DNA of 64,000 nt from Inhella inkyongensis (lineage in GTDB: Bacteria > Pseudomonadota > Gammaproteobacteria > Burkholderiales > Burkholderiaceae_C): contig NZ_CP040709.1 of NCBI RefSeq assembly GCF_005952805.1, forward strand, positions 4,020,413 through 4,084,412, read 5' to 3'. Shown here piece after piece: positions 24,737-33,482 of the stretch (its first letter is position 1; the number at the start of each line of letters is the position of its first letter). Below the pieces are notes generated by a model, which made no database searches, had not been told where the DNA came from, and was given only the letters and a program-made list of their open reading frames with translations. The position numbers and the translations under genes are program-made.

Positions 24737-25411
24737 TCAGAAAGTCCAGCGCAGCCAAGCGCCCAAGCCGGTCGGCCCACTCCGCTGGCGCGCCCACATC
24801 ACGCCCAAGCTCCAGTCTTCGCCGACATAGGCTCGTAGCCCCAGCCCCAGGCTGGGCCGCTCACCCTGTGCGCCATAGGTCTCCAGGATCCAGTCATGGC
24901 TGTCGGCGGGGCTGTACTCCAACCCAGCGGACCAAAACCGCCGGTTCTGCTGGGTCACCCGATCTCGACCCAAGCCCGCATTGATATGCAGCCACCAGCG
25001 CTCCTCATCCCAGGCGCGGCTGAGCACGGCGGCTGCACCCGCATAGCGCCAGTGGCGCCCGGCCTCGGCGCGACGAGCACGCTCCAGCTCCCAGGCCAAG
25101 GTCAATCCCCAGCCCTCATCGGCGCGCGAGATCAAGCGGGTCTTGCCATAGACCGAGGCCGCGTCGTCCGTTTCGTCAGCTTCACGCTGCCGCGTCCAGG
25201 CCAGATTGATCTGCGTGTGCGACCAGAAAGTGCACCCCGCGCGCAGGTCCGTCACAGCGGCCTTCGGCAGCCCGCTGCCGCGCAGACGCTCGGCCCCCAA
25301 CTCTGCCTCGCATTGGTGCAGCGGCAACAGGTCAGCATCCTCGACGGCGAGCGGAATGGCGGCCTGCACCGCCGATCCCAGACCCGCCAGGGCCCAACAG
25401 AAGGCCCGCAC
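24737..25411 (-). CDS. Barrel-like exported protein A (224 aa)
   Basis: Signal peptide (MRAFCWALAGLGSAVQA), then VEDADLLPLHQCEAELGAER and a series of alternating beta-strand-like segments ending in WLRWTF. The terminal aromatic Phe is typical of outer-membrane beta-barrels assembled by BAM. It shares order and key residues with the next gene upstream: the EDAD motif, two cysteines (HQC... and AGC...), GWGLTLAWEL, DLLAETYGA-like segment (WILETYGAQGERPSLGLGLR). This indicates duplication. The two genes are separated by 2 bp. Function unknown. Confidence 0.65.
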   Translation of the reverse strand: MRAFCWALAGLGSAVQAAIPLAVEDADLLPLHQCEAELGAERLRGSGLPKAAVTDLRAGCTFWSHTQINLAWTRQREADETDDAASVYGKTRLISRADEGWGLTLAWELERARRAEAGRHWRYAGAAAVLSRAWDEERWWLHINAGLGRDRVTQQNRRFWSAGLEYSPADSHDWILETYGAQGERPSLGLGLRAYVGEDWSLGVMWARQRSGPTGLGAWLRWTF

Positions 25412-25413
25412 GG

Positions 25414-26094
25414 TCAGAAGCCGAATCGCACGGTCAACAAGCCGGTCTTGAGCTTGGGCTCACTGCGCGTCTGCGAGGCCATCAGACCAATAGACCACGC
25501 CTCACTGGCGTTCCAACGCAGGCCCACGCCAAACTGCGGCTTCTCGTGCCGCGCGCCATAGGTCTCGGCCAGCAGGTCGAGCGCATCGTTGAGCGCCCAC
25601 TCGGCACCCAGGGCCCAAAAGCGCGTACTTTCATCGTCCAGGCGTGAGCGAGCTGTGCCCAGGTTCATGTGCAACAAACCCTTTTCCGCAAAGGACTGGG
25701 TGAACACCAGCGCCAGCATGCTGCCGTCAAAGCGATGGCTGCCGCCGGGGGCTTTCAAGGTGCTGAGCTCCCAAGCCAGCGTCAAGCCCCAGCCCCCTTC
25801 AGGTCGGGCGCGAAGGGCACTCTTGCCGCCCAGGCTGAAGCTGTCGGCATGCACACCGGCTGCACTGGCACGCCCATAGCCGATGGCGGCTTGATGCCCT
25901 TCTAACCAACCACAGCCCACCTTGGTGCCCCAGGCTCTGACGGTCGGTGCCCCCGACTCGCGAGCGCGCTCGAAGGCACTCTCCCACTCGCACTCACCGC
26001 GCGCCAGCACATCAGCGTCCTCGGTGGCCATCGGGGCGCCGGCCTGGGCCGACTGGACAAGAAGCAAGGCGGTGACGAGGGCCCAAATACGCAT
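25414..26094 (-). CDS. Barrel-like exported protein B (226 aa)
   Basis: Signal peptide (MRIWALVTALLLVQSAQAG), then MATEDADVLARGECEWESAFER, amphipathic strands and a terminal VRFGF. Shared with protein A are EDAD, paired cysteines (GEC / VGC), GWGLTLAWEL, and LLAETYGARHEKPQFGVGLRW. The two cysteines lie about 27 residues apart in both and may form a disulfide. It is the promoter-proximal gene of the pair, divergent from the aminopeptidase gene. No known family is assigned; an outer-membrane barrel is inferred from strand pattern and C-terminal Phe only. Confidence 0.65.
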   Translation of the reverse strand: MRIWALVTALLLVQSAQAGAPMATEDADVLARGECEWESAFERARESGAPTVRAWGTKVGCGWLEGHQAAIGYGRASAAGVHADSFSLGGKSALRARPEGGWGLTLAWELSTLKAPGGSHRFDGSMLALVFTQSFAEKGLLHMNLGTARSRLDDESTRFWALGAEWALNDALDLLAETYGARHEKPQFGVGLRWNASEAWSIGLMASQTRSEPKLKTGLLTVRFGF

Positions 26095-26218
26095 GGCAGG
26101 TCTCCGGTTCCGGTTGAGGTGGAAACCAGACTAGAGCATCCTTGCGCATTTGGACAGGCGGCTTGCCCTGCTGTGTGGCGTTGAGAATGCAGGCTTCATC
26201 CGTCTACAGCATTGCGCC

Positions 26219-27604
26219 ATGACCGTCATCCTCGCCAAGAAAATCCCGGCGTCCGCCACCCCTTTGCTGTGCACCACGGCAACCGACTGGCCCAGCCTGC
26301 GCGCCACGCTGCCCAAGCCCACCCAGCGCTGGCTGGAGACCCTGGGATTCGCGGGCAAGCCCGACACCCACGCCCTGCTGCCGGACGACAAGGGCGGCAT
26401 CGCCCAGGTGATCGCGGGGGTGCGCGCCGTTGACGACCCCTATGCCTTGGCCGCATTGCCGCAAGCCCTGCCAACTGGCCGCTACCGTTTGAGTGCCGAA
26501 GGCGCCGACCTCGACCCGCAGGCCGCCGCCCTGAGCTGGAGCCTGGGCGACTATGTGTTCGACGCCTACAAAGCGCGCGGCCGCGTCGGTGCCGAGCTGG
26601 TCCTGGTGGATGGCCCTGAGGCCCAGCGCGGCCTGGCCATCGCCACGGCAATGTGCGCCACCCGCGACCTCGTCAACACCCCGGCCGAGGACATGGGCCC
26701 GGCCCAACTGGCCAATGCCGTCAAGCTGATCGCCAAGCCCCATGGCGCCAAGGTCAAGGAGATCGTCGGCGACGCGCTGCTCAAGCACAACTTCCCGGCC
26801 ATTCATGCGGTGGGCCGCGCCGCCGCCGCCGGCCGCGAGCCGCGCCTGATCGAGCTGACCTGGGGCGATGCCAAGGCGCCTCGCCTGAGCATCGTCGGCA
26901 AGGGTGTGTGCTTTGACACCGGCGGCCTGGATATCAAGCCTGCCGACGGCATGCGCAATATGAAGAAGGACATGGGCGGTGCCGCCAATGCCCTGGGCCT
27001 GGCCGCACTGGTGATGGCGCTCAAGCTGCCGGTGCGCCTGCAGCTGCTGATCCCAGCCGTGGAGAACGCGATTGCCGGCAACGCCTACCGCCCCGGCGAT
27101 GTGGTGCGCACGCGCAAGGGCCTGACGATCGAGATCGGCAACACCGACGCCGAGGGCCGGGTCGTGCTGTGCGACGCCATGGCCTACGCGGCCGAGAGCC
27201 AGCCCGAGCTGCTGATCGACCTGGCCACCCTGACCGGCGCGGCCCGCGTGGCACTCGGCCCGGAATTGCCGGCTCTGTTCACCCGCGACCTGGCCCTGGC
27301 CCGCGAGCTGGTGGACCTGGGACTGCAGGAGCGCGACCCGCTCTGGCACATGCCGCTGTGGCAGCCCTACCAAGCCATGATCGAGACGCCGATGGCGGAC
27401 GTGAGCAACAGCGGCAACAGCCCCCAGGCCGGGGCCGTCACCGCCGCGCTCTTCCTGGACCGCTTTGTGCCGGCCGATCAGAACTGGCTGCACATCGACC
27501 TGTTCGCCTGGAACCTCGTCAGCCGCCCCGGCCGCCCGGCCGGCGGTGAGGCCCAGGGCATCCGCACGCTGATGCACCACCTGGAGCGCCGCTACAGCGC
27601 CTGA
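26219..27604 (+). CDS. M17 leucyl aminopeptidase family protein
   Basis: A 461-residue cytosolic aminopeptidase. The M17 signature NTDAEGR is at residues 308-314. Metal/catalytic blocks are VGKGVCFDTGGLDIKP and KKDMGGAANALGLAAL. The closing DLFAWN is typical of the shorter PepB-like / M17 branch found in proteobacteria. It releases N-terminal residues from peptides. The frame opens at 26150, but the ATG at 26219 (MTVILAKKIP) is the better start. The next gene begins 3 bp after its stop. Confidence 0.92.
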   Translation: MTVILAKKIPASATPLLCTTATDWPSLRATLPKPTQRWLETLGFAGKPDTHALLPDDKGGIAQVIAGVRAVDDPYALAALPQALPTGRYRLSAEGADLDPQAAALSWSLGDYVFDAYKARGRVGAELVLVDGPEAQRGLAIATAMCATRDLVNTPAEDMGPAQLANAVKLIAKPHGAKVKEIVGDALLKHNFPAIHAVGRAAAAGREPRLIELTWGDAKAPRLSIVGKGVCFDTGGLDIKPADGMRNMKKDMGGAANALGLAALVMALKLPVRLQLLIPAVENAIAGNAYRPGDVVRTRKGLTIEIGNTDAEGRVVLCDAMAYAAESQPELLIDLATLTGAARVALGPELPALFTRDLALARELVDLGLQERDPLWHMPLWQPYQAMIETPMADVSNSGNSPQAGAVTAALFLDRFVPADQNWLHIDLFAWNLVSRPGRPAGGEAQGIRTLMHHLERRYSA

Positions 27605-27607
27605 TCC

Positions 27608-28417
27608 ATGCCGCGCAACGCGCCCCTCTGGCTGGCCTGCGGCCTGGTCTGGGCCTTGGCCAACCCCTGCGTCGAGGCTGCCGAACCGGTGCGCGTCTGC
27701 CTCGGCGACGTGGCGCATCCACCGTATCGGCTGGCCGATGCCAAGGGGCGCACGCAGCGCCAGGGACTGGACTTTGTCTTCCTTGACTTGCTGGCTCAGC
27801 GCAGTGGCTTTCAGATTCAGAGCGAGCTGCTGCCGGGGCGGCGCTGCCTTTTGGAGCTCAAGGCCGGACAGCAAGACATGCTGTTCTCCATCAGCTACCT
27901 GCCGGAGCGCGAGGACGCGGCCCTCTTCCCCATGCGCAATGGCCAGCCCGATGCCAAGTTGGCCTTGCGCAGCCAGCAATATGTCTGGTACGTCTTGCAG
28001 TCATCCAGCTTGCGCTGGGACGGCCGAGCCCTGCAGGGCTTGGCGCCCCAGCAAGCGGTGGGTGCGCAGACCGGCTACTCCATCAGCGCGCACTTGCGTG
28101 AGCAGGGTTTCGTCGTGGACGACGGCGTGCGCAGCGCGGCGCTCAATTTCGAAAAGCTCCTCAAGGGCCGGTTTGCGGCCCTGGCGGTGCAGGTGTCGGA
28201 GTCCGAAGGCGTGCTGCGCCAACGCCCCGAATGGGCAAGCCAGCTACGCCGCTTGGACCCCCCGATCCAGGAACGCCACTACTTCATGGCCCTGGGCCAC
28301 CACCTGGCCCAGCGCAGTGGCAAAACTCCGGCGCAGTGGTGGGAACTGATCGCTGAAGTGCGCGACTCGGCCGCCTACCGAAAGGCTGAAGCGGCAGCCA
28401 AGTCAGAGCACGATTGA
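27608..28417 (+). CDS. Periplasmic solute-binding-like protein (269 aa)
   Basis: Signal peptide (MPRNAPLWLACGLVWALANPCVEA) followed by a type-2 periplasmic binding fold: PVRVCLGDVAHPPYRLADAKGRTQRQGLDFVFLDLLAQRSGFQIQSELLPGRRCLLELKAGQQDMLFSISYLPERED. No transporter genes adjoin it. It follows the aminopeptidase by 3 bp and is probably co-transcribed. It is of the same general kind as the protein at 18159-18893. The ligand is unknown. Confidence 0.7.
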   Translation: MPRNAPLWLACGLVWALANPCVEAAEPVRVCLGDVAHPPYRLADAKGRTQRQGLDFVFLDLLAQRSGFQIQSELLPGRRCLLELKAGQQDMLFSISYLPEREDAALFPMRNGQPDAKLALRSQQYVWYVLQSSSLRWDGRALQGLAPQQAVGAQTGYSISAHLREQGFVVDDGVRSAALNFEKLLKGRFAALAVQVSESEGVLRQRPEWASQLRRLDPPIQERHYFMALGHHLAQRSGKTPAQWWELIAEVRDSAAYRKAEAAAKSEHD

Positions 28418-28435
28418 TCACGCCCCACCTAGGCC

Positions 28436-29773
28436 TCAGGGGGCTACGGACTTCTCGGCGCCCCAAGCCTCCTGCGTCATCGCGTACCAGTCGATGCGAC
28501 GGGTCGCAAACATCAGCGCGGCCAGCACCACGAACATCAACAGACTGCCCATCAGGAGCGCGGTTTGCTCCAGATTGAGCACGTAGTAGAGCGCGCCAAA
28601 CAGCAGGGCGACCCCGGCGCCGAAGGCGGCGCCAGCTCGCCAGCGGCCGAACAGCGAGGCCGCATAGCCGGCCAGTAGCGCGCTGGCCGCCGCCGTGGCC
28701 AAGGCATAGGCCTGGACAAAGGGCAGATGCTCCGAGAGCGCCAACAGCAGCAGGAAGAAGAGGCTCTGCGCCAGACCCACCAGCAGGTATTGCACCGGGT
28801 GCACCCGCACTCGGCCCAAGAGCTCGGTGGTGGCCACGGCCGCGAACACCAAAGCCACAAAGAGCAGCGCGTACTTGATGGCGCGCTCACTCAGCATCAG
28901 CGGATTGACCGGGTCGATCAGGGCCACGCTCAGGGCGTCGGTGTCCATCTTGCCGGCGCGCACATCGGCACCGGCGCGGGTGGCCAGGGCGCTCACGCGC
29001 CATTCGGCGGTGAAGCCCTTGGCATCGGCCTCACGCCGCACGGGCAGGAAACGTCCGCCATAGCTGGCATGCGGCCAGGACGAATGAAGGTTCAGGCGCA
29101 AGTCGCCAGCCGCCGGCACCCAGGCGAACTGTTCGGTGCCCACCAGGTCCAGGCTCATGGCGAGTTGCTGGCTGGCCTGCAGGTCCAGCTGCGGCAACTC
29201 GGCGTGCAAACCCTGAGACAGACCGGGATGGCCGCTGCCGGGCGCGGCGGTTTGGGCCTGGCCGTTGAGTTGTAGCTCGACACTGCGAATGCCGCGCGCA
29301 TCGCCCACGGCCAGCACCAGACGTGGGACGCCACAGCGCAGCTGCCCACCGCGCTGAGCCTGAGCCAGGAGCTCTTTGGCGTGCGGCCACTGGGCCTTGA
29401 GCTTGAGGCGGGCCTGGTAGGTGTTGACCTTGAAGAGGCCGCGGTAACGCGGTTCGGGCAGCAGCTCGCCGTCCACTTCCAGCTTGGCCGGCAGGGCGCT
29501 CAGCACAAAGCTGCTCTCCTGCGGGGTGCGGCGCACCTTGCCCTTCTCGGTGTCCTCCTCCACCAGCTCCCAGTGCTCGGTGCAATGGCGCTGCAGCAGC
29601 GGGCCCAGCACCGTCTGCTCACTCGCCAGGGCTTGGCGCACCGATTGACGGGCCTCGTCCTGGAAGCCCAGGCGCTGGTCAATCAGCCCGCCCACCTTGG
29701 CCAAAGCCGCCGCCACCATGATGCCCACCGCCAACAGGCCCAAGCCCTTGCCCAACCACAACTTGCCTCGCAT
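28436..29773 (-). CDS. creD: CreD family inner-membrane protein
   Basis: 445 residues: one N-terminal membrane helix, a large periplasmic domain, then five or six C-terminal helices (SERAIKYALLFVALVFAAVATTEL, VHPVQYLLVGLAQSLFFLLLLALSEHLPF, LEQTALLMGSLLMFVVLAALMF). The segment VNPLMLSERAIKYALLF...HPVQYLLVG...SEHLPF...Y is the CreD hallmark. CreD is the envelope protein controlled by the CreBC two-component system and linked in other bacteria to envelope integrity and beta-lactam response. It lies 54 bp downstream of creC in the same direction, so it is part of marC-creB-creC-creD. Confidence 0.92.
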   Translation of the reverse strand: MRGKLWLGKGLGLLAVGIMVAAALAKVGGLIDQRLGFQDEARQSVRQALASEQTVLGPLLQRHCTEHWELVEEDTEKGKVRRTPQESSFVLSALPAKLEVDGELLPEPRYRGLFKVNTYQARLKLKAQWPHAKELLAQAQRGGQLRCGVPRLVLAVGDARGIRSVELQLNGQAQTAAPGSGHPGLSQGLHAELPQLDLQASQQLAMSLDLVGTEQFAWVPAAGDLRLNLHSSWPHASYGGRFLPVRREADAKGFTAEWRVSALATRAGADVRAGKMDTDALSVALIDPVNPLMLSERAIKYALLFVALVFAAVATTELLGRVRVHPVQYLLVGLAQSLFFLLLLALSEHLPFVQAYALATAAASALLAGYAASLFGRWRAGAAFGAGVALLFGALYYVLNLEQTALLMGSLLMFVVLAALMFATRRIDWYAMTQEAWGAEKSVAP

Positions 29774-29827
29774 GCATGCACTCCTTTGAAAACAGGACGC
29801 TCATGCTCGCCAGGCCCGGTGATGGAA

Positions 29828-31252
29828 CTAGGGGCTGTGTGAGGGCAATGTGAAGCGCACACGCAAACCCGGCTCGGCAGCCTCAAATTCCAGCCAGCCA
29901 CCGTGCAGCTGCGCCACCTGTCGCGCCAGGGCCAGACCCAGGCCCGAGCCCTTGCGGCCATCCGGTCGGGTGGTGGAGAGGAACTGCTCTCCCAGGCGGG
30001 ACAAGGTCTGCGGAGGAACGCCGGGACCGAAGTCGCGCAGGCTCAAGGTCCAGCGCCCTTCGCGGGGTTCCAGCCGGCAGTCCAACGCACTGCCGGGCGG
30101 CGCGAAGTCGATGGCATTGCCCAGCAGATTGGCCCACAGCAAGGCCAGAGCCTCGGGGTCACCGTGCACCGTGGCCGCCGGCAAATCCTCCAGCCCGCGC
30201 AGCTGCAGGCCCGCCTGGGCACAGCGCCCGGCCTCGCGCGCCGCGCCGGCGCGCACCAGCTCATCCAGGCGCAAGGCCTCTTGGCGCAGGGGCGTGGTCT
30301 GGGCCTCCAGCTTGCTCAATTCCAGCAGGCGCTCGGCCAGGGTCTGCAGGCGCAGGCTTTGGTCCACCACCTGGCGCGCAAAGCGCTCGCGGTCGGGCGC
30401 GGCCAAGTCTTCCTGCAGCAGCTCGCCGGCTCCCCGCAGCGCGGTGAGCGGGCTCTTGAGTTCATGCGTGAGCGAGCGCACGCGCTGCTCCCACTGGCTG
30501 CGCCCTTCCAGGCGCGCGCGCATCGCATCCATGGCGCGCGCCAGTTCACCCAGCTCACCGCGCAGGACCGGCGCGGGCGCGCCCGGCTGCGCGTGCAGGG
30601 CGTGGTCGCGCAGGCGGCGCACGGTCCACACCAGCCAGCCCGTCAGCATGCCGCCCAGCAACAGCGCCGCGGCCACCAGGATCAGACCGATCTGCCACAC
30701 ACGTTGCTCGGTGCGCGCCACAAAGGGGTCCAACGCCGCCACCGGCTTGCCCACGCTGGCCACGCCGATCAGGCGACCCGACTCATCCAGGATGGGCGCG
30801 GCTACCTGGAGCACCAGGCTGCCCTCGTCGTCATAGCGGCTGCGGCTGGCACGCGCACCGTACTCACCGCGCAGGGTGCGCAGCACATCGTTCCAACGCG
30901 AATAGTCCTGGCCCACGGCGCTGGGGCTGGCGGTGTCCAGCAGCACCCGGCCGCGCGCATCCGTCAGATAGATGCGCAGCTGCAAGGCCTCTTTCTTCAG
31001 ACCCCAGATCTGCGCCTGCGGACTGCGCTGCGGCAAGGCTTGCAGCTGCTCATTCAGACTCTGCAGACTGCCCCCCGCTTGCAAGGCGGGGGCGCTGATC
31101 ACGGCCACCAAATGGGCGGTCTCGACCAGAGACTCCTCCACCACCTCGCGCACCCGCGGCTTGACCTCGCCCAGCACCACCCGCAGCACGCCATAGGCGG
31201 TCAGCCCACAGAGCAGAAAGAAGACCAGCAGGACTCTCAGGCCGAGGTGCAT
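29828..31252 (-). CDS. creC: CreC-type sensor histidine kinase
   Basis: 474 residues: transmembrane helix at the N-terminus, periplasmic sensor (including IYLTDARGRVLLDTASPSAVGQDYSRWNDVLRTLRGEYGARASR, typical of CreC), second helix (IGLILVAAALLLGGMLTGWLV), HAMP-like region, and the H-box SLTHELKSPLTALRGA with the phospho-acceptor His near residue 264. The ATPase domain ends with GSGLGLALARQVAQLHGGWLEFE. The ATG overlaps the creB coding end by 16 bp, so translation is coupled. It phosphorylates CreB. Confidence 0.93.
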   Translation of the reverse strand: MHLGLRVLLVFFLLCGLTAYGVLRVVLGEVKPRVREVVEESLVETAHLVAVISAPALQAGGSLQSLNEQLQALPQRSPQAQIWGLKKEALQLRIYLTDARGRVLLDTASPSAVGQDYSRWNDVLRTLRGEYGARASRSRYDDEGSLVLQVAAPILDESGRLIGVASVGKPVAALDPFVARTEQRVWQIGLILVAAALLLGGMLTGWLVWTVRRLRDHALHAQPGAPAPVLRGELGELARAMDAMRARLEGRSQWEQRVRSLTHELKSPLTALRGAGELLQEDLAAPDRERFARQVVDQSLRLQTLAERLLELSKLEAQTTPLRQEALRLDELVRAGAAREAGRCAQAGLQLRGLEDLPAATVHGDPEALALLWANLLGNAIDFAPPGSALDCRLEPREGRWTLSLRDFGPGVPPQTLSRLGEQFLSTTRPDGRKGSGLGLALARQVAQLHGGWLEFEAAEPGLRVRFTLPSHSP

Positions 31253-31893
31253 GGATCCCAGGAGTAGCCCAAGCCGCGGTGGGTGCGGATGAATTCAGCG
31301 GCACCGGCTTCAGTCAGCTTGGCGCGCAGGGTCTTGATGTGGGTGTCCACGGTGCGGTCGCCCGCCTCGCTGGCCTGACCCCAGGCGCGGTCCAACAACT
31401 GGTCGCGACTGAGCACCCGCCCCGGCGCTTCCAGCAAGGCCTGCAACAGCGCCAACTCGCGCCGGGTCAGGTCAAGAAGCTGGCCATTCCAGTGCGCCTG
31501 CAGGCCCTCGATGCGCAGCCCGGGATGCGATGACGGCGCCGCACGACGCAGCAGGCCACGCACCCGCGCCACCAACTCGCGTGGGCTGAAGGGCTTGCAA
31601 AGGTAATCGTCGGCGCCCAGCTCCAGACCGAGCACACGGTCCAACTCCTCGCCGCGAGCACTCAACATCAGGATGGGCGTTTGCCAGCCCTGCTGGCGCA
31701 GCTCGCGCAGCCAGTCCAGGCCCGAGCCATCGGGCAGCCCGATGTCCAGCACAGCGCAGCGCGGCGCCTGCTGGGCCCAGGCGGCGCGGGCCTCCTTCAG
31801 CCAGCTGTGGTGCGCCACCTCGAAGCCCTCGCGCTGCAGCGCAAAGCTCACGGTCTGCGCAATCGCCGGGTCGTCCTCTAAGAGAAGAATCAC
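31237..31893 (-). CDS. creB: CreB-type response regulator
   Basis: 218 residues: receiver domain with acidic pocket at residues 7-8, phospho-acceptor Asp50 (AVLDIGLPDGSGLDWL), Lys in DDYLCKPFSPREL, then an OmpR-type winged helix (LLDLTRRELALLQALLEAPGRVLSRDQLLDRAWG, TVDTHIKTLRAKL). The GTG at 31893 overlaps the marC stop (GTGA); the frame is open further upstream only because it runs through marC. It controls transcription of target genes, probably including creD. Confidence 0.92.
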   Translation of the reverse strand: MILLLEDDPAIAQTVSFALQREGFEVAHHSWLKEARAAWAQQAPRCAVLDIGLPDGSGLDWLRELRQQGWQTPILMLSARGEELDRVLGLELGADDYLCKPFSPRELVARVRGLLRRAAPSSHPGLRIEGLQAHWNGQLLDLTRRELALLQALLEAPGRVLSRDQLLDRAWGQASEAGDRTVDTHIKTLRAKLTEAGAAEFIRTHRGLGYSWDPCTSA

Positions 31894-32513
31894 CGGAATT
31901 TGGTGATGCCCAGCACCGGGAACATCTCGGTCAGGCCGCTTTGAAGCAGTTCCACCGCCAGGGCGGCCAGGATCAAACCCATCAGGCGCGTCATGATGTT
32001 GATGCCGGTGCCGCCCATCACCTTGGCGATCTTGCCGGCCGCACTGAAACACAGCCAGACAAAGGCCGCCACCACCACGCCATAGCCCACCAGCACGGCC
32101 TGATGCCACCACTGCGTGGTCTTCTGCGCGTAGATCACCATGGTCGAGATGGTGGCCGGGCCGGTCAGCAGCGGAATGGCCAGGGGCACCACGGCGATGT
32201 TGGCGCCCGCGCCGTCGCTGGTCACCGCGCCACTCTCAGCCGGCTTGGCGTTCAACATCTGCAGTGCGTTGATCAGGAGCAGGGTGCCGCCGCCCACTTG
32301 GAAGCTGGCAATGGAAATGCCGAAAAACTCGATCAGCTTCAGGCCCAGCAAGGCCGACAGGCCGATCACGCAAAAGCAGGTGAAGGCCGCCACGCGGATG
32401 GTCTGCTTTCGCTGTGCGCGATCAAACTCTTGCGTGAAGGCGATGAAGAAAGGAATGACCCCGATGGGGTTGACCATCGCCAAGAGGGCGACCAGGGGTT
32501 TGTAGATGTCCAT
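31890..32513 (-). CDS. MarC family (UPF0056) integral membrane protein
   Basis: 207 residues with six hydrophobic helices; the start MDIYKPLVALLAMVNPIGVIPFFIAFT and the block GILLLINALQMLNAK-like (GGGTLLLINALQMLNA), PLAIPLLTGPATISTMVIYA are the MarC signature. The family's transport function is unproved; the early link to multiple antibiotic resistance was not supported. It heads the marC-creB-creC-creD unit, with a GTGA overlap to creB. Upstream lies about 260 bp shared with the divergent RRM gene. Confidence 0.9.
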   Translation of the reverse strand: MDIYKPLVALLAMVNPIGVIPFFIAFTQEFDRAQRKQTIRVAAFTCFCVIGLSALLGLKLIEFFGISIASFQVGGGTLLLINALQMLNAKPAESGAVTSDGAGANIAVVPLAIPLLTGPATISTMVIYAQKTTQWWHQAVLVGYGVVVAAFVWLCFSAAGKIAKVMGGTGINIMTRLMGLILAALAVELLQSGLTEMFPVLGITKFR

Positions 32514-32776
32514 GGCCCCGGATTGTCTGCACAGGCCAGATGCCGCCAGTTAGCGCAGACCCGCAGCGCATGAGTAATAGTCCGCCCCCACGCCTTCGGG
32601 GGATTTGCGGGTTTCCGAGCGGCGGCAAAAAACAACAAAGCCGGGGTGCTCGTGATTTGTGTCATGGCCGATGGGAATAATGGCTCGCACCGGAAAGGTC
32701 GCATTTGATTCGTTGGTTGATGGGTTGAGGCGCCTCGCGGTTCTTCTGTTTTCTGTATTTCGTAAGGGGCTTCCCC

Positions 32777-33118
32777 ATGAACAACAAGCTTTACGTCGGT
32801 AATCTCGCCTACAGCGTGCGCGACGATTCCCTGCACCAGGCATTCGCCCGCTTTGGCACCGTGAATTCGGCCAAGGTGATGATGGACCGTGAAACCGGTC
32901 GCTCGAAGGGCTTCGGCTTCGTCGAGATGGGCTCTGACGCCGAGGCGCAGGCTGCCATCAATGGCATGAACGGTCAGGACCTTGAAGGCCGTCCGGCCGT
33001 GGTGAACGTGGCTCGCCCGCGTGAAGCCCGTCCGGCTGGCTTCTCCAGCCCCTACGGCCGCGGCCCGGGCGGTGGTGGCGGTGGCTATCGCGGCGGCAAC
33101 GACCGTGGCGGCTATTAA
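32777..33118 (+). CDS. RRM RNA-binding protein with glycine-rich tail
   Basis: 113 residues: one RNA recognition motif with RNP2 LYVGNL (5-10) and RNP1 KGFGFVEM (44-51), then a Gly/Arg/Tyr-rich tail (GRGPGGGGGGYRGGNDRGGY). This is the pattern of bacterial Rbp proteins, many induced by cold, that bind single-stranded RNA. The 263 bp before it (32514-32776) hold no gene, show an AT-richer stretch at about 32630-32765, and could form a long leader as in cold-shock genes. I could not assign promoter hexamers with confidence. A strong terminator follows at 33146-33171. The protein's codon use looks optimised, consistent with high expression. Confidence 0.92.
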   Translation: MNNKLYVGNLAYSVRDDSLHQAFARFGTVNSAKVMMDRETGRSKGFGFVEMGSDAEAQAAINGMNGQDLEGRPAVVNVARPREARPAGFSSPYGRGPGGGGGGYRGGNDRGGY

Positions 33119-33145
33119 GCCCTAAGCCAATCACACTCGTGATGC

Positions 33146-33171
33146 AACAAGCCCGCCTCGGCGGGCTTGTT
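33146..33171 (+). terminator. Rho-independent terminator of the RRM gene
   Basis: AACAAGCCCGCC (33146-33157) pairs with GGCGGGCTTGTT (33160-33171), a G+C-rich stem with a tight loop followed by TTGCTTTC. It ends the RRM transcript just before the convergent PII-like gene at 33177. Confidence 0.9.
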
Positions 33172-33176
33172 TGCTT

Positions 33177-33482
33177 TCAGTACCGCTCAGGTCGGATCAC
33201 CTGAACCTCGGTGAAGCTGATCAACACGCTGTAGTGCGGCGCAAAGCGCTGCAGCACGGCCTCGGCCACCGCATCGGCCACGCCGGGATCACAGATCACC
33301 CGCAACTCGATGCTGCGGTCGGCCTCCCAATCGCCGGCTCGTTCGCCCTCCGGGAAGGCGCCGCGCACCTCATAGACCGTCCAGGCCTGGATGTGATGGC
33401 GCTTGAGTTCGGCCAACAGGCGCGGCTCCAGCGCTGCCTCGGCCACGATCTTGAGCTGGGTCTTGGGGTGCTTTTGAATCAT
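33177..33482 (-). CDS. sbtB: PII-like protein, SbtB type
   Basis: 101 residues with a PII-like fold pattern (LKIVAEAALEPRLLAELKRHHIQAWTVYEVRGAFPEGERAGDWEADRSIELRVICDPGVADAVAEAVLQRFAPHYSVLISFTEVQVI). Placement directly after an SbtA permease gene, with ATGA overlap, identifies it as the SbtB partner. In cyanobacteria SbtB binds adenyl nucleotides and closes SbtA. The C-terminal CGPxGC redox extension seen in cyanobacterial SbtB is absent here, so redox control is unlikely. It is co-transcribed with sbtA. Confidence 0.78.
   Translation of the reverse strand: MIQKHPKTQLKIVAEAALEPRLLAELKRHHIQAWTVYEVRGAFPEGERAGDWEADRSIELRVICDPGVADAVAEAVLQRFAPHYSVLISFTEVQVIRPERY

Noticed and set aside
26204..27979. 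591-codon minus-strand open frame over the aminopeptidase
   Set aside because: Antisense shadow of the M17 gene and the next gene; His/Gln-rich and without motifs.
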